Notes under the pieces: generated by a model
The model's input: only the letters and a program-made list of their open reading frames with translations
Databases searched by the model: none
Told to the model about the DNA's origin: nothing
In this document: piece by piece, positions 7,619-15,997 of the stretch
Layout: each line of letters opens with the position of its first letter
How positions within the stretch are numbered: the stretch's first letter is position 1
Program-made: the position numbers and the translations under genes
Assembly (NCBI GenBank): GCA_016192915.1
Contig: JACPTF010000013.1
Coordinates: 20,959 to 84,958, forward strand
Direction of reading: 5' to 3'
Source of the DNA: Candidatus Woesearchaeota archaeon
Lineage (GTDB): Archaea > Nanobdellota > Nanobdellia > Woesearchaeales > UBA10216
Length of the DNA: 64,000 bases

Positions 7619-7628
7619 GCTTATTAAG
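7619..7628 (+). promoter_or_regulatory. TATA box of the 46-aa and 105-aa membrane gene pair
   Basis: GCTTATTAAG is centred 27 bases before the ATG at 7650. Confidence 0.5.
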
Positions 7629-7649
7629 AAGTTCTACAATACTACCATT

Positions 7650-7790
7650 ATGGCGGCAAACTATGAAATGCCAGGAACAGAACACAGGCTTACATTCAAG
7701 AAGTTTGGCTATGATAATCTTTTAATGATGGCTTTACTTGCCATAGCTGCAATTTCGCTACTAATATGGCTGATAAAGGGTGTTGAGTGA
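7650..7790 (+). CDS. Small membrane protein of 46 aa
   Basis: A short frame starting MAANYEMPGTEHRLTFKKFG with a single C-terminal hydrophobic span (MMALLAIAAISLLIWLI). It has a TATA box at the standard distance, and its TGA overlaps the ATG of the next membrane protein (TGATG), which supports a real two-gene unit. No family recognised. Confidence 0.6.
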   Translation: MAANYEMPGTEHRLTFKKFGYDNLLMMALLAIAAISLLIWLIKGVE

Positions 7791-8107
7791 TGGACCAGCA
7801 GGATATACTTGAATTTATGGGAAAGTTCTCACACATAATATCCGTAATAGGATTTATCGTTGTGATTGTCCTGATTTGGTATAAAATTACGGGACATTCC
7901 CCAACAGCCGATCAGATTATAATAACGTTTGAGACAGCCATCCTAGCAGCCATATTCGGATTTATTTATTATTTCGCAGATTTTAAAGGCGCTACCCAGT
8001 CGGATGTTCGGAAATTAAGAGAAGAAGCATCTGATATTAAGCGAATAATCTCCCAAATGCAGCTTCAGCTTATGAAAATAGAGGTGAAACTCTCACACAG
8101 AAGGTAG
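7790..8107 (+). CDS. Membrane protein with C-terminal coiled coil
   Basis: A 105-aa protein with two membrane segments (about residues 16-32 and 45-66) and a C-terminal heptad-like helix (VRKLREEASDIKRIISQMQLQLMKIEVKL). The start overlaps the stop of the upstream 46-aa gene by one base, so an ATG at 7790 is preferred over a GTG at 7787. The topology suggests a small membrane-anchored coiled-coil protein. No family recognised. Confidence 0.65.
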   Translation: MDQQDILEFMGKFSHIISVIGFIVVIVLIWYKITGHSPTADQIIITFETAILAAIFGFIYYFADFKGATQSDVRKLREEASDIKRIISQMQLQLMKIEVKLSHRR

Positions 8108-8112
8108 GTGTG

Positions 8113-8562
8113 CTACTTTTCTCTAAGTAGTGAGCTCTTGTACATTTCCGGCTTATACGCCGGCATCCTCACGATATCAACGCTTACCCCCCTCTCCTGC
8201 AGCTTTTCCTTAATCTTGTCCGTGAAAAAGGTCTGGTCGTAGCCGAGGCAGATAACTTGCGGCCTTTCGTCCTCAACAACTTTTAACTTATCTCCGGGAT
8301 TGCCGAGAACGACTTTATCGGCGATGCCAAGCTGCTTCAAATGGCGAACTCGCTCGCTTTCGCTGTGCAGCGGCTGCTTCTCCTTTACTTTTTTAACCGT
8401 TTCGTCCCGGGCAACAACTACAACTAAATAATCACCCAGCTTCTTCGCCTCAGAGAGGTAAAACCTGTGGCCCTCATGCAAAACGTCAAAGGTGCCGAAG
8501 CACATGACCTTCTTTGGCGCGGCAAAGAAGCTCAACCAAGAAATGCACATGACCTTTTTCAT
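8113..8562 (-). CDS. ribL: FAD synthase RibL with an in-frame hairpin insertion near the N-terminus
   Basis: Archaeal FMN adenylyltransferase (cytidylyltransferase-like fold) making FAD. Visible motifs are FGTFDVLHEGHRFYL (HxGH-type nucleotide-binding motif), VVVVARDETVKK and the C-terminal KPEMYKSSLL. About 149 aa from the ATG at 8562, whose TATA box lies 27 bases upstream. The N-terminus reads MKKVMC, then ISWLSFFAAPKKVMC, then FGTFD. The 15 extra residues are encoded by a 45-base insertion that contains a family 1 palindrome and is flanked by 12-base direct repeats. The HxGH core is untouched. Confidence 0.85.
   Translation of the reverse strand: MKKVMCISWLSFFAAPKKVMCFGTFDVLHEGHRFYLSEAKKLGDYLVVVVARDETVKKVKEKQPLHSESERVRHLKQLGIADKVVLGNPGDKLKVVEDERPQVICLGYDQTFFTDKIKEKLQERGVSVDIVRMPAYKPEMYKSSLLREK
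8500..8556 (-). repeat. Family 1 element with 12-base direct repeats inside ribL
   Basis: The palindrome occupies 8503-8543 (CATGACCTTCTTTGGC, then GGCAAAGAAG and CTCAACCAAGAAA on the plus strand). The direct repeats GCACATGACCTT lie at 8500-8511 and 8545-8556, exactly 45 bases apart, so the reading frame is kept. Either a target-site duplication or a repeat-mediated duplication would give this layout. Confidence 0.75.
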
Positions 8563-8584
8563 GAAGCCGGGGAGGACAGCAACC

Positions 8585-8594
8585 TTTTTAAACC
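8585..8594. promoter_or_regulatory. Single bidirectional TATA box between ribL and rpl10e
   Basis: TTTTTAAACC is centred 27 bases from both start codons: the plus-strand ATG at 8616 and the minus-strand ATG at 8562. Its near-palindromic core TTTAAA could recruit TBP in either orientation. Confidence 0.55.
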
Positions 8595-8615
8595 TGCTGC
8601 AAAATCCTTTCAGGC

Positions 8616-9191
8616 ATGGCAAAGCTGAGAAGGGCAAGGACGTACAGGGATATTGACAGGCCCTACACGAGGGTGAGCAAGTTCAGGAAGAAATCATTCA
8701 TCAGGATGAGCCCGCAAAGGAAGGTAACGAGGTATGACATGGGAGATGCCTCAAAACAGTTCAGCTATACATTAGACCTGATACCAATAGACTCGCTGCA
8801 GATAAGGCAGGAAGCAATGGAATCAGCAAGGATGACGAGCATTAGGCTGCTTGAAAAGAAGCTTGCCAAGAACGCATTTCACTTCAAGATACTGAAGTAC
8901 CCATACCACATTCTCAGGGAGAAATCACTCGCGCTTGGCGCAGGAGCTGACCGCGTAAGCACAGGCATGCAAAAGCCATTTGGAAAGCCGATAGGGTTAG
9001 CCCTCCAGATAAGAGCAGGCGAGATGTTCTTCAGAGTCCAGGTTGACAAGCCAGCAATAGAAACAGCGAGGCTGGCGCTTCAAAGGGCATCAAAAAAGAT
9101 GCCGTGCTCATTCTCGATAATAGTAACGCGCAACGAGATACCAGCCCAGGACAAGGAAGCGGCAGTTGCTCCAGCAGCAGTTACAGCATAA
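8616..9191 (+). CDS. rpl10e: 50S ribosomal protein L10e (uL16)
   Basis: A 191-aa uL16-family protein of the large subunit. The archaeal signature start MAKLRRARTYRDIDRPYTR is intact, followed by the conserved LREKSLALGAGADRVSTGMQ-KPFG region and C-terminal alpha-beta segments. It ends with an alanine-rich tail (KEAAVAPAAVTA). The start is leaderless, 27 bases from the shared TATA box. Confidence 0.95.
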   Translation: MAKLRRARTYRDIDRPYTRVSKFRKKSFIRMSPQRKVTRYDMGDASKQFSYTLDLIPIDSLQIRQEAMESARMTSIRLLEKKLAKNAFHFKILKYPYHILREKSLALGAGADRVSTGMQKPFGKPIGLALQIRAGEMFFRVQVDKPAIETARLALQRASKKMPCSFSIIVTRNEIPAQDKEAAVAPAAVTA

Positions 9192-9314
9192 TCATTTCCG
9201 GATACTCTAACTAGATTCTATCTAAATTAGCCGCAGCAAAACCGATTTCCGAAACTTTTTTATAGCCAAAAGATAAAAAGTGAAAGCAGGGAAAAAGGGT
9301 GAGTCGGGGAGCGA

Positions 9315-9713
9315 ATGGAACAGAACATACAGACTGTTGTTGTAAAGCTCAAAAAGGCCAGGGTTGCAAATTTCTCTGCCGCTGAAAACACGGTAAGCAT
9401 AGCTGTTGCCATAAACGACGGCAAGGACAAGGGGCATAACTGGAAAGCAAGGATAACAGAGCCCAGGCTTATGGCAGCCAAGCTGCTCACAGAACTCATA
9501 GCCCTGGAAGAAGGCGAACACGCCGAATTTGACGGAGAGGTCATGGCGAACAGCTCAACCATCCTTCTTTACGAAAGTGCAAGGACAGAAACAGCGCTTG
9601 TTGACTTCTTCCAGACAATCTACAGCAAAGCAAGGAAGATTAGGAACGCAACAAAAAGCGACGGCTACCTGAACATTGTGGCAGACCTCCGCAGAACGGA
9701 AACTACATTTTAA
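9315..9713 (+). CDS. Hypothetical 132-aa protein
   Basis: Soluble protein with no recognised domain (MEQNIQTVVVKLKKARVANF, later EHAEFDGEVMANSSTILLYE). A TATA-like CTTTTTTATAG lies about 55 bases upstream, and GGTGAGTCGGGGAGCG precedes the ATG, so it may have a short leader with a weak Shine-Dalgarno sequence. The following membrane gene starts 17 bases after its stop, suggesting co-transcription. Confidence 0.65.
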   Translation: MEQNIQTVVVKLKKARVANFSAAENTVSIAVAINDGKDKGHNWKARITEPRLMAAKLLTELIALEEGEHAEFDGEVMANSSTILLYESARTETALVDFFQTIYSKARKIRNATKSDGYLNIVADLRRTETTF

Positions 9714-9729
9714 GGCAGGGGCAGAAAGA

Positions 9730-10353
9730 ATGAGCAACCTGAAGAAGTGGGTACTGGCAGTGGCAATAGCGATAGTCCTAAACCTATTTGTCAACTATGG
9801 AATAAGCGTCTTCTACAAAGCACCCCAATATGACGACTTCTGCAAGGACAGCATGAGGCCCTACCCCTACAAGATCTACCCGGCCGAGCCAGCAGCGCAG
9901 CAGCCAAAAGAGTGCGCAACAATAGAGGTAAGCGAGGAGCTCCAGAAGAGCTGCGGTGAGCAGAAAGGCTACATTAGCTACAAATACAACACTACAGGCT
10001 GCCCGACAGAAGCACACTGCGAGCTGTGCGGCAAGATGTTCGAGGACATTAACCAGAAACGCAACTCCAACGTCTTCGTAATACTGGTTGTTTTTGGCGT
10101 GGTTGCCATAGTTGCCGGATTTGTGCTCAAGGCAGAAGCCGTTGCCAACGGATTCCTCTTCGGCGGAATACTAAGCCTTGTTATTGCAGCAATAAGAAAC
10201 TGGGGACAGCTCCAGGACATATTCAAATTCATAATTCTCGGGGCGGTGCTGGCGCTGCTGATATGGATAGGCTACAAGAAAGGAAGCGCGCTTATCCCAC
10301 AGCACAACCTTTTTCCTAAAAAGGTTGATCAAAAAACGAAAAAGAAAAAATAA
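9730..10353 (+). CDS. Multi-span membrane protein with cysteine-containing external loop
   Basis: About 207 aa from MSNLKKWVLAV. One N-terminal hydrophobic segment is followed by a loop of about 90 residues with six cysteines (positions include DDFCKDS, KECATIE, KSCGEQ, GCPTEAHCELCGKM), then three or four closely spaced membrane segments. The loop cysteines could form disulfides outside the membrane. The last residues (HNLFPKKVDQKTKKKK) are encoded by a family 1 hairpin and are probably a recent addition. No family recognised. Confidence 0.7.
   Translation: MSNLKKWVLAVAIAIVLNLFVNYGISVFYKAPQYDDFCKDSMRPYPYKIYPAEPAAQQPKECATIEVSEELQKSCGEQKGYISYKYNTTGCPTEAHCELCGKMFEDINQKRNSNVFVILVVFGVVAIVAGFVLKAEAVANGFLFGGILSLVIAAIRNWGQLQDIFKFIILGAVLALLIWIGYKKGSALIPQHNLFPKKVDQKTKKKK
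10306..10337 (+). repeat. Family 1 hairpin at a gene 3' end
   Basis: AACCTTTTT-cct-AAAAAGGTT followed by GATCAAAAAAC. A perfect 9-base stem plus the family tail. It is translated as NLFPKKVDQK at the end of the membrane protein gene. Confidence 0.75.
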
Positions 10354-10357
10354 GAAA

Positions 10358-10510
10358 ATGAAACTCAGAACATGCCCCCGGTGCGGCTCGACAGACATTG
10401 GCATGGACAAGATGATGGGCTTAACAGGCACCCGATATAAATGCAGAACGTGCGGCTATACTGGCGACATCATTGTTGAGCAGGATATTGAGAAGACATT
10501 TAAGAAGTAA
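10358..10510 (+). CDS. Small zinc-ribbon protein of 50 aa
   Basis: MKLRTCPRCGSTDIG followed by YKCRTCGYTGDIIVE: a single CPRC..CRTC zinc ribbon of the kind common in archaea. ATG at 10358 lies 4 bases after the stop of the membrane gene. It resembles the 54-aa zinc ribbon encoded at 11412-11576 (CPKCGSENV..CMDCGFSGQ). The function is unknown. Confidence 0.75.
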   Translation: MKLRTCPRCGSTDIGMDKMMGLTGTRYKCRTCGYTGDIIVEQDIEKTFKK

Positions 10511-10515
10511 AATAA

Positions 10516-11367
10516 TCAGGCCGTAACTTCTTCCAAAATAACGACTTTGCTATTTTTCACGCCAGCTTTGAATTTCTCTTCTGCAGAGCTGTAGTTGCTG
10601 CCCAGCAGCATGCGGTAGTGCATTGGAACAGTTATATCAGCGGCTATCGTGTTGGCTGCTGCAATGGCCTCGTCAACATCCATCGTATAAGTTCCTCCAA
10701 TTGGAAGCAGGGCAACGCTGATTTTGCCAAGCTGCTTCATCTCAGGAATAAAGTCCGTATCGCCAGCATGGTAAACTGTCTGGTTGTTAAGCTGAAATAC
10801 ATAGCCAACCCAGCTGTTGCTTTTCGGATGGTACTGCAAGCGGCCAGGCTTGACGTTGTACGCTGGAACAGTCCTGAACTTGAAGCCATTAACGTCGTAC
10901 TCTTTGTTAGGCACAGCATCGATAAATTCAGCGTTGACTTTTAATTTTTCCTTGCAGCCGCCAGGAACAACGATGACAGTTGTTGGCTTCAGAATCTTTT
11001 TGACGGCTGAAGGGTCGCAATGGTCGTAATGGGCATGAGTGATGAAAACTATATCAGCCTTTTCGTAGCTGCCGCCCTTGAACTCGAACGGGTCAACGTA
11101 GTAGATTTTGTTGCCACTATTCCTATCAGTAAACATAAAACTGGCATGCCCAAACCACTTCACTGAGCTTAAAACTTCTGGCACCTCAGGCATAATACCA
11201 CCCCCTGATTCTTCTCCGCTTCCGGCAACATAATCTTCGATAACGTACTGCACTGGTTGTTCTGGTTTTTCTGGTTGCCCTTGTTGTTTCTCTGCTGATG
11301 AACACCCTGCGATGAATAGCAAAACTACCAAAACCGCTGCAAGCAGCGGCAGCACTACCAGCTTCAT
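10516..11367 (-). CDS. Lipoprotein metallo-beta-lactamase-fold hydrolase
   Basis: A 283-aa protein with an N-terminal signal and lipobox (LFIAGCSS), so it is probably lipid-anchored outside the membrane. The hydrolase domain has the metal motif THAHYDHCD, a later HAGDTDF and the C-terminal MHYRMLLGS, all typical of UPF0173/UlaG-like MBL-fold enzymes. The substrate cannot be inferred. It is convergent with the upstream zinc-ribbon gene (5 bases apart). Confidence 0.83.
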   Translation of the reverse strand: MKLVVLPLLAAVLVVLLFIAGCSSAEKQQGQPEKPEQPVQYVIEDYVAGSGEESGGGIMPEVPEVLSSVKWFGHASFMFTDRNSGNKIYYVDPFEFKGGSYEKADIVFITHAHYDHCDPSAVKKILKPTTVIVVPGGCKEKLKVNAEFIDAVPNKEYDVNGFKFRTVPAYNVKPGRLQYHPKSNSWVGYVFQLNNQTVYHAGDTDFIPEMKQLGKISVALLPIGGTYTMDVDEAIAAANTIAADITVPMHYRMLLGSNYSSAEEKFKAGVKNSKVVILEEVTA

Positions 11368-11411
11368 GATGCTGGAAAACGCGCTTGGCTTATTTATACT
11401 TTTCCTCAGCG

Positions 11412-11576
11412 TTATTTCCCTTCTGCCTTGTCAATCTCAGGAAAAATCTGGCCGGAGAAGCCGCAGTCCATGCACACGTAATTGGGAACAGATAGACCTG
11501 CAGATGCCCTTGGATTATCCGTGTCAATTTTCACGTTCTCACTGCCACACTTCGGGCAAACCTTCACAAAAGGCAT
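11412..11576 (-). CDS. Zinc-ribbon protein of 54 aa downstream of malic enzyme
   Basis: MPFVKVCPKCGSENVKIDT, then YVCMDCGFSGQIFPEIDKAEGK: one four-cysteine zinc ribbon with an acidic end. The frame is open further upstream, but the ATG at 11576, 5 bases after the malic enzyme stop, fits an operon start. The function is unknown. Confidence 0.7.
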   Translation of the reverse strand: MPFVKVCPKCGSENVKIDTDNPRASAGLSVPNYVCMDCGFSGQIFPEIDKAEGK

Positions 11577-11581
11577 TGTTT

Positions 11582-12760
11582 TCACAACTCCTTTTTTGCA
11601 TTTCCGCTGAGATATGCGGCAGACCAAACCGCCTTTGAAACTGCAGGCACAATGGCAGGGTCAAGAGGATCAGGCACAATCTTCTCCGGTGAAGGAGAAG
11701 GCACAAGTGAGGCAAGAGCCTTGGCTGCGGCAAACTTCATCTCCTCATTTATTTCAGAGGCGCGGCAATCAAGAGCACCCCTAAAAATCCCTGGAAAAGC
11801 AAGCGAATTGTTAACCTGATTCGGGAAATCAGACCTGCCAGTAGCAACAACAGCAGCCCCCGCAGCCTTCGCATCATCAGGCATAATCTCAGGCACAGGG
11901 TTAGCCATTGCAAAGATTACCGGATTCAAACTCATGGACTTTACCATTTCCCTAGTCAAGACGCCTGCCTTTGAGACGCCAATAAAAACATCTGCGCCTG
12001 AAATCACTTCGGATAGGCGGCCTTTCCTCATTCCGCGATTGGTGATTGAAGCCATATGGATTTTTTCACCATTCATGCCTTCCTTCCTTCCCGCATAAAT
12101 TGCCCCAGAGGTGTCAACCATAACAACATCCTTGACGCCAAAAGCAACCATCATTTTCGCTGTTGCTATCCCGGCAGCGCCTGCACCATTCACAACAACA
12201 GCTACATCCTCCTTTTTCCTACCAACAACCTTCAGGGCATTCATCAGGCCTGCAAGGACAACAACTGCAGAAGCGTGCTGGTCATCATGCATAACAGGAA
12301 TGGAGAGCCCCTTCTTTAACCTGGATTCAATCTCAAAACATTTTGGAGCTGCGATGTCCTCTAGGTTAATGCCACCGAAAACAGGCGCTATTGCCTTCAC
12401 TGCCGCAACAATCTCATCAGCGGTGTGGACATCAAGGCAAATCGGGAAGGCATCAACGCCAGCCAGCTTCTTGAACAAAACACACTTGCCCTCCATAACA
12501 GGGATAGCACCCTCAGGACCGATATCACCCAAGCCTAGAACAGCAGAGCCATCACTCACAACCGCAATACAGTTCTGCTTAATCGTGTACTTATATGCGA
12601 GTTCGCGGTCATTGGCAATCGCTGATGAAACAGCCGCAACGCCAGGCGTATAAGCAAGCGAAAGGTCTTTCCGGTTTTCAACCTGCACCTTGCTAACTAC
12701 CTCAATCTTCCCCTTCCTGCTGCTGTGGAGAGCAAGGGCTTCCTGGTCAAGCGGACTCAT
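11582..12760 (-). CDS. NAD(P)-dependent malic enzyme
   Basis: A 392-aa enzyme that oxidatively decarboxylates malate to pyruvate. The N-terminal catalytic domain has LSLAYTPGVAAVSSAI, AVVSDGSAVLGLGDIGPEGA and the metal-site segment MHDDQHASAVV; the NAD(P) domain has VVVNGAGAAGIATAK. The length matches the short prokaryotic form without the phosphotransacetylase fusion. With PEP synthase elsewhere in the window, it suggests a malate-pyruvate-PEP route. Confidence 0.92.
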   Translation of the reverse strand: MSPLDQEALALHSSRKGKIEVVSKVQVENRKDLSLAYTPGVAAVSSAIANDRELAYKYTIKQNCIAVVSDGSAVLGLGDIGPEGAIPVMEGKCVLFKKLAGVDAFPICLDVHTADEIVAAVKAIAPVFGGINLEDIAAPKCFEIESRLKKGLSIPVMHDDQHASAVVVLAGLMNALKVVGRKKEDVAVVVNGAGAAGIATAKMMVAFGVKDVVMVDTSGAIYAGRKEGMNGEKIHMASITNRGMRKGRLSEVISGADVFIGVSKAGVLTREMVKSMSLNPVIFAMANPVPEIMPDDAKAAGAAVVATGRSDFPNQVNNSLAFPGIFRGALDCRASEINEEMKFAAAKALASLVPSPSPEKIVPDPLDPAIVPAVSKAVWSAAYLSGNAKKEL

Positions 12761-12764
12761 TCCT

Positions 12765-13373
12765 TCACCCCCTCATCAAAAACTTGGCTGGAGTTGTGTC
12801 AAGGTCCAAAAAACTGTCGGCTTCCTCAACGAGCTTGCTGGAAGCGCTCTTCCCAAACGCAACAACCTCAACCCTGCAGCCCATAGCCCTCCTCAAGTGC
12901 TGCACAAGAGGCTGATAATCGCCATCGCCTGAAACGAGGATTATTGTATCCAGCTTAGGGGAAAGCTCAATCGTGTCCATAGCAATTCCAATATCCCAGT
13001 CGCCTTTCTTGGCGCCTCCAAAAAACACCTGAAGGTCCTTGGCCTTAACCTCAAAGCCAATGTTCTCAAGCGCATCAAAGAAGTTCTGCTCATCCTTAAC
13101 ATCAGCCCGGATAACGTAAGCGATGGCCCGAACAAGCTTCCTCCTGCCAACAGCAGCCTTGAGAATGTTGCTGAAGTTAACCTTGGCACCGTAAACATTC
13201 TTGGCAGAATAGTAAAGGTTCTGGACATCAACAAAAACGCCTACGCGCTGCTCAGAATGCTGCAGCGAGCTTGCAACGTTGTGCCTTTCGCTGCGGCTGC
13301 TCAGGCTACCAGTACCTGACTTAGTATCGCGGCTCTGCCTCTCCTCATGCACTGTCCTTGCCAGTTCAACCAT
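12765..13373 (-). CDS. NYN-domain (LabA/DUF88) ribonuclease-like protein
   Basis: About 202 aa. The PIN-like NYN fold is seen in VGVFVDVQNLYYSAK (catalytic Asp in the first strand) and in TIILVSGDGDYQPLVQHLR (second acidic site), with an N-terminal serine- and arginine-rich region of about 45 residues. The start at 13373 is 27 bases from TATA GCATTTAAATATC; the frame extends further upstream but without support. Related proteins are thought to act on RNA. It lies 4 bases upstream of malic enzyme on the same strand, so the two are probably one operon. Confidence 0.83.
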   Translation of the reverse strand: MVELARTVHEERQSRDTKSGTGSLSSRSERHNVASSLQHSEQRVGVFVDVQNLYYSAKNVYGAKVNFSNILKAAVGRRKLVRAIAYVIRADVKDEQNFFDALENIGFEVKAKDLQVFFGGAKKGDWDIGIAMDTIELSPKLDTIILVSGDGDYQPLVQHLRRAMGCRVEVVAFGKSASSKLVEEADSFLDLDTTPAKFLMRG

Positions 13374-13436
13374 AGCCCAGCGGAAACAAGAGGGATATTT
13401 AAATGCTTCCTTGAAGCGTCCGCCACCGAGCCGCAA

Positions 13437-13482
13437 ATATTTATATATGCGGCAGCTTACTTATACGACGATATAAGGGGGA
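13437..13482 (+). promoter_or_regulatory. TATA box and Shine-Dalgarno leader of polB
   Basis: AATATTTATATAT (13437-13449) predicts a transcript start near 13471. AAGGGGGA at 13475-13482 lies 7 bases before the ATG at 13490. Unlike most genes here, polB appears to have a leader with a ribosome-binding site. Confidence 0.55.
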
Positions 13483-13489
13483 ACACTTA

Positions 13490-15997
13490 ATGGCAGAGCT
13501 TGACTTTTACCCAATTGATGTTGTGTACAAGGTAGAGAAAAAAACAGATGCTGCAGGAGCAGCCACAGCTGAAAACGCGCCAGTAATAGAGCTTTACGGA
13601 AGGGGCGTAACTGAAAGCCGGCAGCTCAGCCATGTGAAAGTCAAGTACTTGGACTTTTCACCTTACTTCTGGGTAATCCCCACTGGTGATTCTGAGGGAG
13701 CAGCAGTGCAGTTGCAGCAGATGAAGGCAGACAGCCCCGAATACAAAGTAACAGCGGCAGAGGTGCACGCCAAAAACTACCTTGGCAAGGAAGTAAAGGC
13801 AGTGAAGGTAACTGCTAACATTCCGGCTGCCATTCCGCAGCTTAGGGAAAAGGCAAGGGAATTCGGGCTGGTGCTTGAAGCAGACATACCATTCACCAAA
13901 CGGTTCCTGATAGACAAAAGGGTAATGCCACTAGCGCTTTACAAGGCAGATGTCACAATTGCTGCTGCAGATTCTGACGACGAGAAAAACAGAGGGCTGC
14001 CGAGCTACGACGCCAGCAAGCTAAGCCAGATAAGCGAAGAAATGCCGAACCTGAATATACTGGCCATTGATATAGAGACTCACAACCCTCTTGGCAAGAC
14101 AATGCTGCCGGAAGAGCACCCAATAATAATGGCTGCGCTCTGCGGAGACAGCGGATTCAGGAAGGTGCTCACATGGAAAAAGTTCCCGACAAAGCTAGAA
14201 TACATAGAATTCGTAAACAGCGAGGTCGAGCTGCTTGAAAGGCTGAAGCATTACATCAGGCAGTGCGAGCCGGACATAGTCGCAGGATACTTCTCTGACG
14301 TGTTTGACCTGCCCTACATAAAATCAAGGGCGGACAGGTACAGGATAAAATTCGACATCGGGCTTGACGGCTCGCAGCCAAAAATAAGCAAAACAGCAGC
14401 CAACACAACCACAGAAATAACAGGCATCGTGCACCTTGACGTGTTCAAATTCATAAGAAAGGTGATGTGGACCTCGCTCCAGACAACAGTCTATGACCTG
14501 TCATCAGTTGCAAAAGAGCTCCTGAACGAGACAAAAGAAGCAGTTGACATAGACAAGCTGTACATTGCATGGGACAACCACGAAGGCTCTGAACTGGAAA
14601 GCTACTGCTCCTACAACATGCAGGACGCGCAGCTCACGCTAAACCTATGCAAAAAAGTCCTGCCAAACGTGATGGAGCTGACAAGGACAATAGGCCTGCC
14701 ACTTTACGACGTAAGCAGGATGAGCTACTCCCAGCTTGTCGAATGGTACCTTATCAAGCAAGCAAGGGAATTCAACGAGCTCGCGCCAAACAGGCCAAGC
14801 AACCCAGAGGAAAGCAGGAGAAGGATGACAAGCTACACTGGAGGCTTTGTATACGAGCCAACACCAGGGCTGTACAAGGACATTGCCGTGTTCGACTTCA
14901 TGAGCCTGTACCCGACCATAATATCAGCCCATAACGTTTCACCCGATACCCTGAACTGCAGCTGCTGCATAAGCTCAACCCAAAACAAAGTTCCCGGAGA
15001 AGAAAACATCTGGTTCTGCACGAAAAGAAGAGGGTTCATACCAACAGTAATAGATGAAGTCATAAAAAGAAGGATACGCGTCAAGGAAATAATAAAAGCT
15101 GCCGGCAACGACAAAACCCTCAACGCCAGGCAGATGGCACTGAAAACAATAGCCAACTCCATGTATGGCTACTTCGGCTTCTTCGGGGCAAGGTGGTACA
15201 GCATAGAATGCGCGAAGGCAATAACAGCCTTCGGCAGAAACCACATCCAAACAGTCATACAAAAGGCAAAAAGCGAGGGCTTCAAAGTGCTTTATTCAGA
15301 CACCGACTCAATCATGGTAGCATTGGAAGGCAAAATTATCGGAGAAGCGCTCAACTTCGTAGCAGACATAAACAAAACGCTGCCAGGAATGATGGAGCTC
15401 GACTACGAAGGTTTTTATCCGGCAGGGATATTTGTCGGAACGAAAGGAACAGGGCAGGGCGCGAAGAAAAAATACGCGCTCGTATCAGAAGACGGCAGGA
15501 TGAGAATAAGAGGGTTTGAAACAGTCAGGAGAAACCTGTCAAAAATAGCAAAGGAAACGCAGGAAAGAGTCCTTGACATAATACTAAGGGAAAACGACAT
15601 TGCTGCGGCAGTTGAGCATGCGAAAGGCGTAATCCACCAAATAAGAAGCAGAAAAACACCTGTGGAAAAGGTCATCATAACAACGCAGCTGCAAAAAGAA
15701 ATAAAAAGCTACGAATCATACGGGCCCCACGTAGCAGCAGCGCAAAGGATGAAAGAGCAAAACATACCAGTAGGGCCAGGCTCCGTCATAAGATACGTCG
15801 TGATCCAAGGCAGCGACAGGATAAGGGACAGGGTAAAGCTTCCCGAAGAAGTCAAGGAAGGGGAGTACGATGCCGAGTATTACGTCAACAACCAAATCGT
15901 GCCGGCTGTTGAAAAGATACTGGAAATATTCGGCTACAACGCAGAAGAGCTCGCTGCAGAGAAGACGCAGAAAAAGCTGGCAGCGTGGTTTGGATAA
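13490..15997 (+). CDS. polB: Family B DNA polymerase
   Basis: An 835-aa replicative-type DNA polymerase. The proofreading exonuclease motif ILAIDIETHNP lies near residue 195, followed by motif A DFMSLYPTIISAHN, motif B KTIANSMYGYFGF and motif C YSDTDSIMV, then KKKYAL and the thumb region. All catalytic aspartates are present. The length is typical for archaeal PolB, and no intein is seen in motifs A-C. It is divergent from the NYN gene and convergent with an unknown gene starting 1 base after its stop. Confidence 0.96.
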   Translation: MAELDFYPIDVVYKVEKKTDAAGAATAENAPVIELYGRGVTESRQLSHVKVKYLDFSPYFWVIPTGDSEGAAVQLQQMKADSPEYKVTAAEVHAKNYLGKEVKAVKVTANIPAAIPQLREKAREFGLVLEADIPFTKRFLIDKRVMPLALYKADVTIAAADSDDEKNRGLPSYDASKLSQISEEMPNLNILAIDIETHNPLGKTMLPEEHPIIMAALCGDSGFRKVLTWKKFPTKLEYIEFVNSEVELLERLKHYIRQCEPDIVAGYFSDVFDLPYIKSRADRYRIKFDIGLDGSQPKISKTAANTTTEITGIVHLDVFKFIRKVMWTSLQTTVYDLSSVAKELLNETKEAVDIDKLYIAWDNHEGSELESYCSYNMQDAQLTLNLCKKVLPNVMELTRTIGLPLYDVSRMSYSQLVEWYLIKQAREFNELAPNRPSNPEESRRRMTSYTGGFVYEPTPGLYKDIAVFDFMSLYPTIISAHNVSPDTLNCSCCISSTQNKVPGEENIWFCTKRRGFIPTVIDEVIKRRIRVKEIIKAAGNDKTLNARQMALKTIANSMYGYFGFFGARWYSIECAKAITAFGRNHIQTVIQKAKSEGFKVLYSDTDSIMVALEGKIIGEALNFVADINKTLPGMMELDYEGFYPAGIFVGTKGTGQGAKKKYALVSEDGRMRIRGFETVRRNLSKIAKETQERVLDIILRENDIAAAVEHAKGVIHQIRSRKTPVEKVIITTQLQKEIKSYESYGPHVAAAQRMKEQNIPVGPGSVIRYVVIQGSDRIRDRVKLPEEVKEGEYDAEYYVNNQIVPAVEKILEIFGYNAEELAAEKTQKKLAAWFG

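Noticed and set aside
10306..10337. Family 1 hairpins as simple intrinsic terminators
   Set aside because: Several copies lie in 5' leaders or inside coding sequence and tRNA, and the conserved rATCAArAA tail is A-rich rather than T-rich in the sense of transcription.
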